From Metallyticus violacea (Eukaryota > Arthropoda > Insecta > Mantodea > Metallyticidae): a DNA stretch of 64,000 bases. The position numbers and the translations under genes are program-made. The notes under the pieces were generated by a model, which saw only the letters and a program-made list of their open reading frames with translations, did no database searches and had not been told where the DNA came from. Shown here one piece after another: positions 19,201-30,872 of the stretch. Where the stretch lies: contig CM060833.1 of assembly GCA_030762175.1 (NCBI GenBank), forward strand, positions 171,602,501-171,666,500, read 5' to 3'. The stretch's first letter is position 1; the number at the start of each line of letters is the position of its first letter.

Positions 19201-21656
19201 GCGACAGAGTGCGCTAAAGTCTGAAGCTGTCGACTGTTTATATTTCTGTCACCTGCTCTAAGGGCATACAGATCTGTATGTGATGAAACCATGAGAATAT
19301 TTAAGTTGAAGACTACAAAACCGCGTGGTCTGCAATCGCATTTAACGGACTTAATGAACTTGGATCCAATCTTCCCAATTGAATACACATGGCAGCTAGT
19401 GCTAAATAATCATTACTTCCTCTCGTTTGTGGAGAGCTATTCACAGTAGATGTGCAAGTGAGCACAATATTATGTAATTTCATTTATATCTTAAGAGAAG
19501 TGAAAATTTTGTTGTTTGCGGTTAGGAGTTGAATATTGTGATTAGAATGGGAAAAAAGCTCAAATATCATTTATTTACGTTTTCAGATCATCAGACAACC
19601 CGTTTTAGACCGCAATAATAAAAGTCTTATATCCATAATAGTGTATACCATGCGCCATTTCTTGCTTGTCCCATTTGCGGTTTTTGGAAAGGAGGCTACA
19701 GACGAGAAAATGAATCCCTTAACATGGAAATTTGCAGTTGCCTGGAAGCGGCGTTATGAAGCATGGAAATTGCTACAGCAGTCTGTACTTAATCTGTGCT
19801 ATATTCCTCAATTTAAATTGTATACGTTGCAAATGTAACCATTTTCCCTTGTAAAAAGAATCCAACTGTTCATATTAAAAAAATGGTAATTCGGAAGGAA
19901 AGGAAAAAAAAAATTTGGGAAGAATTGTCTTTTTAACGTGAACGTTTGGAAATTTGATTTGTTTTCTGTGTCCTGAAATAGAACAAAGGGCTTCTATCCG
20001 CGGATTTTTCGACGAGAAGAACTAAGCACAAGAGAGTACATAAAATATATTTCGTGTGGTATTACTACTTTAGAATCATTCTATACCTGCTACTCTTCTT
20101 ACTGCAGTACAGAACAGGCGTGGCATGCTCATCGTCCGGTATGCTGTGAATGAAAAGAGAGCATTCGACTTTACTATTTCACATCACCGTTTCCACATGC
20201 TTTCTGATTTCGTCCAAATGTTAGAATTCTTAGTGGAAAATGCAGTAAATGTTAATGTGCTAATGTGTGTTTCACTCACTGTCGGTCCTGTAACTCTGGA
20301 ACTAATGTGCGAAATTCAATGATATTGACAAGACGTACTTTCTGAGTGAACAATTGTGGAGGGACACTAGTATGACATTTGCTTGTGCTCTTGTTACAGA
20401 TTTGTCGTCATCATCGTTCCTTTACATTATGAGAAATATTGCTTCCATGTAAATTTGAATTTTACTGCGAAAATCCCAATCTATATGTCGAAGTGAAGAT
20501 ATCGCTCCTCCTGTATATACGTCGGTCACCTAACTGAAGGCGATCATGTAATTTAAACACGTTCTTTGTTGACATTTTGACTATCTCGCGTGTGTACGCC
20601 TATTACTCCGCAGCTTGCTGACTACATCAAGTTTCTGGATCGCATAACTTTTACCATTTTCTAGTGTCTTCCATTATTTAAACAATGTTTTTGCATTTTA
20701 GAAACAGCTGTACTATATTTTTCATACTGTTCAAGTTAGTTACACTGTGTCCCGACTTACCCGATTCTTTACTATCATTAAGTAAATAGTTTTGAGCTGA
20801 CTAAGTATTTACGTGAATCAGGGTAAGACTCCATGTAACCAGGAAGAGATAGTGACGCACCTGTTCAAGACTAAGAAAACAGGTAGCAATTTCAAATAGG
20901 AATGGTTTTGCTTATATAAGAACTTTAATATTGGCTCATTGCGGTGACTATTACACCACTGCTTGGCCAACTTTGTTGGAGTAACATTTTGTTTCCGCCG
21001 GTAGATGGCAATGCTATGTCTATTGATCCAAGGCGCACTGGCGGTTTGCCTACTGAAGGAACAGTACCACCCAGTAATTAACAGAGAACTGCAGCAGGGA
21101 CTAACAAGCGATTTATCCACTCACTCCCTGCCTCTCCATCCTCTCTTCTCAGCCACTAATTTAAGCATGTCTCATAAATAAAAACTTTTTTCCGCAGTTC
21201 CAAATTATTGTGGACAAAAAGGGGGCTCTCATGGTGCCTGTTGCTGTTCACACGTCGTAATTCCCGACACACTTCTCAAATAAAACAAATAAGCGAGTTC
21301 TCTTTACAAAGATTGTAAAGTGAGACTGTTTCAGTCTCTACCTAAGTCTCGCGTCCATAGTTAAAATCTTCACTTCCAGGTGCTGCTAAAAGTTTCGTTC
21401 ATGCCGAGCTGTCGAAGCTGGTGGATTTGTTAATTTCGGCACAGTACGGAAAGTCAGTTTTACCAGTGACACTATGGCGCGTCAGCAGTCGGTGTTTGTA
21501 TATCGCAGCACCAGCATTAACATTAACTGACTTATCCTTGCATGTAGACATTTCTCTCAGGGCTTATGTAGTATTTTGTATTATATGACTTATCTTTTTG
21601 TTTCTATTTCTAATCTTCATATTATTTATCTCTTCTCTAAAACGATTTATGTACAA
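19201..21656. other. Intergenic, nothing recognised
   Basis: Short open frames only (for example 19641-19838 plus, 20818-21120 minus). None has a recognisable domain. Confidence 0.4.
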
Positions 21657-21990
21657 GAGGTGCTCAATAAGTAACGCAATACGGTTTTCCTTCTTTCAGA
21701 GTTTGTCTTGAATTGTTCCTGAAATATTTGGCTAAAGAGTGATATAATTACATCATCTAGATGTCAGAACTAAGTAACACCTCTCTGTGAGGGCCCTAGG
21801 GTGGGTGAGAAAGGACAGACAGCGATGTTTAGTGATCTCTTGTTGGTTTCACAGACTTATGTGTGACTTTTCATTGTTGTAAAGAAAAATAATGTGCCAT
21901 CTTTGCACACATTTGTGGGTTGCTAAGTGTTTTCCTTTCCCCTTTCTCTCACCCGATCTGTAACCATCTCCACCTGTTCTTTGTTACCCT
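21657..21990 (+). mobile_element. Putative mariner terminal region
   Basis: Begins GAGGTGCTCAATAAGTAACG, the kind of start seen at mariner-type inverted ends. It shares ATCATCTAGA-G-CAG with 45893-46130, which starts GAGGGGCGTTCAATAA. No transposase was read downstream, so this may be an internally deleted or solo end. Confidence 0.4.
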
Positions 21991-24938
21991 TGGCCGACAA
22001 CAGGCAAACCTTCCAGGAGTCACAGCCTTATTCTGGGTTTACTAATAGCGTGGGTCGTGAAAGGGAGTAGCGACTTCAAAAGGTTTGGACGTCTTTTAGC
22101 CAGCAATTCAAAATCGCAGGTTCGTTGCTTCCTCCGCGCACTGACCAAGGCATTGTTAAGTCATATTCTGTCAATTGTAGTTATCTTTTCTTTAATTTTC
22201 AGGTTTTCCTTTGATATTTTGTAAGATTTTTAAGGGTTTAATATACTTAAATGGTAGGCAAACCCTACGGTACTATGCTTAATGTACTTAGCCAATAAAC
22301 TTCTTAAATTGTAATAGACAAGTTCATGCCTTAAATATTATTGTGAATGTGTTTGCCTTTGGATTTTCTGTATTTGTGAATGATAGGCAGCCACTGGGTA
22401 ATATTAAATTGTCCTGTAAATGTATTAAAGTGCTAAACTTTTGAAAGTTCTAATTTGATAATTTGATATTAGAATTCCGATCACATAGTTTTGGCTCCTT
22501 TCTGGTGAAACCACATTCCAAACAGAACCTATTTTCGCGAAGTCTGGGAACCAATTCGCTTAGCTACTAGCAAGCAAAAAGTTTAAGGCTTAGAAAAAAC
22601 GATAATTATTACAGAAACCTTCTTCCACCTAAAAGGAGAGGCTACAGCTGTAAAACGTATACGGTAGTAAACGTGAATGTGAAAGGGAATGAATAAGAGG
22701 AAAAGAAAGATGAAATTGATGGATGACATAACGGCGCAAGTAATAAAGTTTTGCATCAATAAAACCAAAAAATTTATATCAAGTTATCAGGACAGCTGAT
22801 TCATTTTAGAGTGTTATAACTTGTATTTCACGCTTATGTTAATTTTGACAATTGTAGAGAAATTTGAAGGTTATAGCGATTAAGTTACGAAAGTTGATGG
22901 AAGAATACATCTAAATTAGTATTAGGTGCAAACTTCTTGTGTTATATAGACAAGTGCCCCACAGTGTTCAAAGGTTTGGCGCCCAATGTTTCTGTCCAAC
23001 CCCTGACTTGTATTTAAAACATCATGTTTCTTTATCATGTAACCAAAAAGTGGAAAATGTGCTGCACCCGATAACTGTAAACTTAGATTTGTCGACATGA
23101 CTGTTTTCTCTCTTTTGTAACTGGGATAACATTTGTCTTCCTTTTTGCTATTTTATCAATTTCATTTCCCTTCTCTCTGCTGAATAAATGGAACGCTTAT
23201 ATAGCAAAGCCTGGCTTATGCAGTAAACACTGCGAATTTTACAGTTATGCATATTGTTTTGTTTTTTTTTCGCAGAACTCTTTTGATACCATGCCTAGTT
23301 GGTACCATTACATCCGTTATATTAACGCTTCTTGTTTAATTTAGGGGCACAATGCTTTAATGCTCTAAGCCTTATGCCATTAATTTTTGACAACACGGTT
23401 TTATCAAAAAGTAAAATTCTAAAAATATTGGCATGGTACATGAGTGAAAAAATCAAACATAAATATCGTTGCGTCAATGCAATAATCAACACCTCAAGAG
23501 ATAAGGGACTTCTCTTCAACAAGAAACGTACAAATTCATATTTGCTAACAAAGAGTTGAAGCAGGGTTTATCATCTACTGTAATATATATTTACATTTAT
23601 GTATATACAATATCAATTTTATACTGTTCCGCAGCGACACATAATGCTATATTTCGTCATGTAAATAGTAATAGTAGTTAGATTAGGTTTTTAATATTGA
23701 AATCGGGAGATAAAATACTGATAGACTTTTCTTTTTACATAACAGTAAAAGTGAAAAACGAATACCTGGTATTTAAAGCTATCATTAATGGGTTTTGCCT
23801 ATTGTGGCAAAATATGTTTTTACACTGTTGAACGTTATTACGTACTTCTAGAACATTCCATAGGAATCGGCCAATCAACCGTGAGTATTTTAAACTTTTG
23901 AAGCTGATGCCCATGGGAGTACGAGTACCTTGTAGGCTTGGCATCCCCAAGCTAAGATGTTGTATATGAAGGGGCGATTCGCCCAGTTATGGGACACTCT
24001 TGCACATTTTGGTGAATCACGGATGGAAGGCGGCGAAGATTTGTAATCAGTAACAGGAGCGTAACCTTTATAGCCACGTGATACTAAGGTCAAATCTTCA
24101 ACTAACATAATTGATTGCAAGCATTATTCCCACGAGATATTCGTACGATAGATCAATATTTAGCAAAGAATTGCTATTCCATGTTAATCAGATGTTTAAG
24201 TGGTTGTTTACAAACCATGGAAGCTCGCGGTCATTAGAAGTACCTAGCTCGCCTCTCGCTGAGTCATTTAGCTACTAGTCCACGGTTACGGAGCGTTCAT
24301 TTCCCGATCAGAACAATAGCGTGGAGTAAGTCAATAAATACATTTGTCGTACCACATACCTTCGTGTGTTTATGTTGTGAACGAGCTTATTGTTCCCTCC
24401 CGTTGTGTGAAGACAACGAAAACGGCGAAATTCCCTGAGATGTAGGTGACCGGTGTAAGCGGCGGTTAATGTTACGCCCACGCAACAACTACTGACATCG
24501 AGAACTGGAACATCATGTTCGGAGACCGCGACGAAAACTCAAACTCTACAACAACCTTTCAGAGCAAATCTCCATAATGTAAACACTATAAAAGAAGACT
24601 GTCTATTAAACAGAATGTTCATATCTGCTGAGCACGATGTCAACCCAGTAAAAGGAAAACAGTTTAAGAAGGCCATCAAATTGATAACATGCCAATTAAC
24701 AAAGAAAATGAATCTAATGTACTTACATGTATACAAATCTTGTTATCTAAATATAAATATATATTACATTAATATGTTATATAATGTGTATTTATTGATT
24801 AAATTATAGATTTTATTTGTGTAATTGTCATTTTATACGTAGCTACAACAAACAATGCATCAGTTCTGCTATCCATTGTATTAATGTAGTCGCAGTCGAG
24901 GAACTTAAAATAAAGTTTATATAAATAAAACATTGCAA
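21991..24938. other. Intergenic, nothing recognised
   Basis: No coding frame with protein character. Region 24210-24520 is relatively GC-rich and could be an old insertion, but it shows no identifiable ends. Confidence 0.4.
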
Positions 24939-25226
24939 CCGCCACGGCTGGCCGAGGTCGTTAAGGCGCGGACTCGTGAGTGGGAGGTCTGGGGTTCGAA
25001 TCCCGCCAGGACCGTCCTCCCTGACAGAGGTGTTTTCCAGGGTTTCCTCAGTCCTCATAAATGGCAAATGTGGGGGAGGTACCCTAAATTTAGGCCTGGA
25101 ACGCTTCCTTCCTTAAAAAAATACTTTCCCTATATATCATTTCATTTCATGTATCATCAGTGCCCACCGCCTGTGGTGCCTCAGTAGTAAAAACGGGCAT
25201 TAAACCCTATTAAAAAAATAAAAAAG
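24939..25226 (+). mobile_element. SINE family A, copy 4
   Basis: Best-preserved plus-strand copy: CCGCCACGGCTGGCCGAGGT, CGTTAAGGCGCGGACTCGTG, B box GGTTCGAATCCC and the full conserved body. It ends in a 3' A-rich tail. Confidence 0.95.
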
Positions 25227-25316
25227 CATTACGAAGGGGTCTTGCTTTCTACAATAACCCAATCCTTTGGATACCCTTATAGTTCTATCTTTAAAAACGA
25301 CGACAAAAAACCACAT

Positions 25317-25332
25317 CAATAACAACAACAGC

Positions 25333-25381
<49 letters not shown>

Positions 25382-25481
25382 GGAGGAGGAAGAAGAAGAA
25401 GAAGAAGAAGAAGAAGAAGAAGATGAAGAAGAAGAAGAAGAAGAAGAAGAAGAAGAAGAAGAAGAAGAAGAAGAAGAAGAA
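25317..25481. repeat. Compound (AAT)n-(AGG)-(AAG)n microsatellite
   Basis: AAC units lead into about 20 AAT units, a short AGGAGG junction, then about 30 AAG units with one ATG interruption. The poly-Asn/Lys and poly-Ser/Tyr frames are artefacts. Confidence 0.97.
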
Positions 25482-28199
25482 CTGAGGAACCGGAGGAAGG
25501 GGCGCAATAGATTTCTTTTCAGACCTACCTGAGAGTGCTGGCTAATTTTATAGATATACGAAGTGTTTCATTTTCCCACGACCGCAGATTTTCCCTTGTG
25601 CAGTAATGAACTAAGTGAGTGACATTTCTTTCCATGGAAAGTTTAAACCAATGACAGCAACTTGACCTTTTCTGTTCTTTGGAAATTTTTGATTCTTGCA
25701 CAGTGGTATCACGAGATGCATGCAGCTCTGCTTTTTCTATTTTTAATTTCTTTTCCTTTCTTTCATTTGGATTTTCCCCAGCGTATTTGCTCGTAACAAA
25801 AAAGCACGATGACTATTAACCATCCCGTAACAAAGATCCGTCACGTTACTGCAAAGAATTGAACACTCATTCCACTTTCACTTATTTGTCATATTTCACT
25901 CAATTCCTCAATTAGTTTGAAAATTATAATAGAAAATCAAAGACCAATAGCGAGTGAAACGACTTTTATTATCTGAAAACTTTTTAAAATAATTTTGTTT
26001 GACATTTTCGAAACAGGTTTCAACATTTCTGATCTTCCTGAACTGTTAAAAAGAAAATGTCTGTACTCGGAAAAAATAATACTTTAATATACTTTATGAG
26101 CTATCATGGAAAATACAGCTGGGTAATTTGTTTTAATCGTATGTCATTATTTTTCTACTTTCACTGCCTCTAGCGGTGTGCGGTGTGTTTTGGCCTAAGT
26201 TCTGAAGAGCTCTCCCAGTTAATGAATTAAGTAGTAATAAACATAAAATAATGAAAGTTATTATACCCTTAGTCTTAGACAGCAATTTGAGATTGAGGAT
26301 CCAAAGCCAAAGGTTTCAAACTTACATGAGAACCCTTAAAGTTTCAAAAGGAATGTAGGCCACTGACTAATTTTTACTTGCATCTTAAAATTTGCTCAAA
26401 CGCCCACCAACTGTTGAGTGACGTATTGACTTCTATTAGTAACAGATGCATGTCGGCAAGTTCAGAAAAATTATAAATATTCTCCATACCTCGCAATAAT
26501 AGCCAAAAGGGAAATCGCAACTTTATTTCTAAAATTTGAATTTCTGTTAGCACACCAATGCGTGGCTGCAATCGTATGTTTAGCCTAAATTTTTGCAGAT
26601 TATTCCAAGTTAAAATTTGAAAATGTTTATTGGTTATTAACTATCAGGTTTATTTAAATTATTAAGGAACTGTGAAGCCATTTTAATACAAATAGTAACG
26701 CTATTTAGCTTTAATAGATTTCTGACCAACAAATTACATAATTACTTCAATTAGACATTTTACGTCTATGACCTGTGTTCCCTATCTGAATTAACTGTCC
26801 AAAACCTCTCTATATATACAATGAAAATAGTTTGGCTTTTTTCATTAAGTTCTTTATGCTGTAGTATATAAATTGAGTCATTGTGGTGTGCGTTTGTAGT
26901 CTTAACATTATTGGGGGGGGGGGGAGGGCGAAATCATCCGTTAAATAAAAATATGCATTGCTGGGGCGAGGTGCATACATTTCTGGAAATACACAGTCTT
27001 ACTTTTTAACCTGATTGGTGGTTTGAAGTTCCTCCATATATGTAGCAATTATAGTAAGCGTTAGTAACGTGTAAAAGAAGACAAAACAGTTCGAGACAGC
27101 CCCGCAAGCAGATCGGACCTGTTGGTGCCACCCGCTCGAAGGAACCAGTAGAAGTCACTTACATCAGATGAGTAGTAAGTGAAATTCTCTCTGGTAAACT
27201 ATGATATCAAAATAATAAACTCAGAAATTGATTTAGTGAATATCAGGTGTATGATTTAACAAATTTCCTCTCATCTTCCTAGTCAAACAATGTGGTAATA
27301 ATAATGTAATTACTCTTTCAGTTAATTAAACTCCATAGAGCTATGTAAGAATATAGCTTTAGGATTTTTTGATTTAGCTTTTTTCATTTGTTAATACATG
27401 CTTTATTTAAAGCTTTATTGTTTATGTATGCAGGAATAGTTATTCACAATGCTAGCTTATGTTTTTTGTATTGTTTATAACCCCTTTATCTTTTATATTA
27501 GTTCGTTTTGGGAAATCTTTCCCTAATTATTTATTACAATTTTTAATAGTGATTTCTTATTCTTGGCTGTCATAGAACGTGATAATATAAAGCTTAAGTC
27601 TTATAGGCAAATTGTATATATTGTATACGTTTTTGAAGAAAAACTCCCAACTATTTGAAACATTGTGCTATGTATTTCACTGTTTCAGTTTTTTGTTTAT
27701 TTCCGCACTGTAATTTTATTATTTTGTAAACACACATACATGTGTGCTTATGTCTCTGCATTTTACATTTTCGACCCAGTGAAATTAATTATTTATTTGT
27801 CTACGTAATAATTATTATTTTAGACAGTTTTGAATGTCCTATGAATTTTCTTGTCAGTATTTTGGGCGTTAATATAGTTAAGTTGTAGTATTATGTATGC
27901 CTTTAACTCGCAGTATAATACGTTAAGAAAACTCATTTCATTCTTACGAATTAACTCTCTATCTGGCCATTTTAGAGTATCCCTTATAATTACAAGTTTT
28001 ACAATAATTAATGCCTTAATCTAAATTCCAAATAAACAGAATACCAATTGTTCACTTCTATTGCCTCCGACCCCAGTCCCCGGTTCATCAGCACAACGTA
28101 CTGACCCGACCCGACCCCAGGTACCAAAATGATATCTAACTTACTCTGTCTATATCATTATTTTATCAACTAAAACTATTATTTGTGTGAATTTTCTTC
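25482..28199. other. Intergenic, nothing recognised
   Basis: AT-rich with a G-run at about 26912-26925. No coding signal identified. Confidence 0.45.
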
Positions 28200-28935
28200 T
28201 TCTCTCTTCACTGTTCATTTGCACTTCTGTTTAACTTTGAATAAATACTGACCCACACTCCTGTACTCTTTTATGAATATTCTCTTTGTTGTTCTATTAT
28301 ACCTTTTAAATTTTACCTTAATGAGTTCATTCCTCCAGTTTTCAGTTTCCTTACAATCAAACACTATATGTTCTAAGTCTTCTTTCCCTCCACATAATGG
28401 GCATTACCCTTGTGTGAAAACTCCTATTTCACATTTTAACTTCCACACGCCTGCTCTTGCCCATGCTATGCACTCTCTTTCCTCGTTATTTGCTTTATTT
28501 ATGTAAATATCCCTTTCCCATGTCCATTTCATCTTAACATAAAATTCCAGTGATGTCTTCCCAGTTAAATTACTGAATAGTTTTTGTATCTTTATATTTT
28601 CAAAACGTCTTTATGCCTCTTTCCAAAAACCTCTAACATTTGTATCTCTTTTCCTCCATAGATACTCTAATCCATTGCTCTCTAAAGTATTTTTTAAACT
28701 ATTCAACCATCTGTTAGTTAAAAATTATTCTTGATATATCAAACATTGCTTTATTAGAATATCTTCATTTAGGTTTAGCATTCTATGGCAGTATTTTAAA
28801 ACTCTCTCCATAATTAAACCTTTTCTTGTGACTCTTTCCGTTTCTATTTGGGCAACTTCTTTTACAGTCACAATTGGTAGGCCGAGAATTTCTTTGCAAA
28901 ATAAACGGTGTACTTTATCCACAGTTTTCCAAAAA
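28200..28935 (-). pseudogene. Non-LTR retrotransposon ORF2 C-terminus (decayed)
   Basis: The minus strand gives an almost continuous frame broken by about three stops. It begins V-H-R-L-F-C-K-E-I-L-G-L-P (about 28915), followed by E-T-E-R-V-T-R-K-G. Later comes C-P-L-C-G-G-K-E-D-L-E-H-I (about 28410-28370) with a final Cys. The F-C-K-I-L-G-L-P block and the CxxC...H...C knuckle are typical of the region after the reverse transcriptase in several insect LINE clades. The catalytic domain is absent, as expected for a 5'-truncated insertion. The clade cannot be named from this part. Confidence 0.75.
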
Positions 28936-29799
28936 TTAACTCTAGTTAATTAGGATAAACATTACTGGCTTCACTTCTTAACAATTTCGGAACTGCATTT
29001 GTAATTTAATTTTGTAATTATTACCATCTCAAATTTATCACTTTTCTTTGGATAAAGGAGAGCTCGCAATTTTACACTAAGAGCAAATTCAATAAATTCC
29101 GCCACACCTCATTTAACTGCAGTAATCAAAGATGTTAGTCCTAAAGTTGCTTTTCCAATTCGCACTTGTTAACTTGGTTTCGGATGAGCGGTTTCTCATG
29201 CTGTCATCGGGCGGAAAACTCGGGCAGCCGCTCGACAGATGGACTGATGGGCTGACCAAGCTCCTTGCCTGATTGACAGTCAATATCTTTCCCGCCACTG
29301 CCATTGTGGTGGAAACCGGAAGATAACGCCCAGAATAGATTGTCGGCGCCACTATTCTCTCCTCTCTTCTTTCCACTTCTCTCCCCTCCGCCCTCCTCTC
29401 TTTCGGGGTTTTATTTTTTCTGTTCTCATCATCTCTCTTCTTTCCTCGTTCCTGTCCACCTTCTTTCTATTCTCTTCTGAGGAAATGTGTTTGAACATTT
29501 CGTGGTAGTTTATCCTGAGGCATACTATAACTTTGATAACTGATATAAATGAAATTAACGTAAAATGTATGTCGTTCCCAAAGCATGGGTAGCAACTTCT
29601 GGGTGTTCTGTAAAGTGCTGAGGGCGTCGTAAGATGATGTACAATGTTAAACAAACATGATATACGTTGAACACAAAACCAATAGATATTCCGGTAGTCA
29701 TAAAATAAAAAATCAAAGCGATAAATGTGTTTGTGTTCAAGAAACCAGCGTCTCAAATCTGAGTTCTGTATTCGATACACACACAATAAAAGGCGAGAT
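28936..29799. other. Intergenic, nothing recognised
   Basis: CT-rich on the plus strand around 29350-29480. The minus-strand frame 29352-29786 is largely low-complexity Arg/Glu from this tract and is not accepted as a gene. Confidence 0.45.
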
Positions 29800-30267
29800 C
29801 AAAAATGTTCTGGTTTAGACTAGGAAGTTGAAAGGCTCAAAAAATAACGGGTAATTCTGGCAGGAGAATCTGCCCATTTTTGGAGGGGATGAGGAATGGA
29901 TACATATTCTGGCAGAATGTATTCACTAGGAACACCTGAGGAAAACGCTGTTTCCAGAACAATTTTTAAGGCAATTGGAGGTCATTGGCATGCTGAGACC
30001 TGTTTGCGAACCATAGTGATTTGCTTAATATGGACATTCAGGTGACTGCGCGAAGCTAACTTCTTGTTAGAACGCCATAACTAGTGTAATGTGTACCATG
30101 TTTTCATTTATAAATACCGTTTTTCCCATGTTTAATGTTTATTTATTTATTATCATTAATATTGTTCTATTATATGTTCCTCTTAGTAATTCTGCATCAT
30201 ACTTAAACATGTACGGTCTACGACCCATGAATTGTGTATACAGAATGTTATAACAATAAAGATACAC

Positions 30268-30268
<1 letters not shown>
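29800..30268 (+). mobile_element. Repeat family E, copy 1 (ends in microsatellite)
   Basis: Aligns by eye with 40503-40980. Shared blocks are GGTTTAGACT, TACATATTCTGGC.GAATGTA, TTTCCAGAA, GAAGCTAA and GTTAGAACG. Both end with ATAACAATAAAGATACACC then TACTACTAC. No protein-coding frame is seen. The 3' AATAAAG followed by a simple repeat suggests the 3' end of a non-LTR element. Confidence 0.75.
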
Positions 30269-30318
<50 letters not shown>

Positions 30319-30382
30319 TTACTACTACTACTACTACTATTACTTGTATTACTATTACTACTACTATTACTACTACTACTAT

Positions 30383-30420
<38 letters not shown>

Positions 30421-30491
30421 GTATTACTACTACTACTACTACTACTATTACTACTACTTGTATTACTACTACTACTATTACTACTACGTAT

Positions 30492-30523
<32 letters not shown>

Positions 30524-30557
30524 GTATTACTACTACTACTACTACTACTACTTGTAT

Positions 30558-30598
<41 letters not shown>

Positions 30599-30801
30599 GT
30601 ATTACTACTACTACTACTATTACTTCTACTACTATTACTAGTACTACTTGTATTACTACTATTACTACTACTACTATTATTACTACTATTATTACTACTA
30701 CTGATACTATTACTACTATTACTACTACTACTACTATTACTACTACTACTACTACTACTACTGATACTATTACTACTACTACTACTATTACTACTACTAC
30801 A

Positions 30802-30869
<68 letters not shown>

Positions 30870-30872
30870 AAC
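30269..30872. repeat. 600-bp interrupted (ACT/TAC)n microsatellite
   Basis: ACT units broken by recurring TTGTATTAC and TATTAC variants. It starts exactly at the 3' end of repeat family E copy 1. All long frames here (poly-Leu, poly-Thr, poly-Tyr, poly-Ser) are repeat artefacts. Confidence 0.97.
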
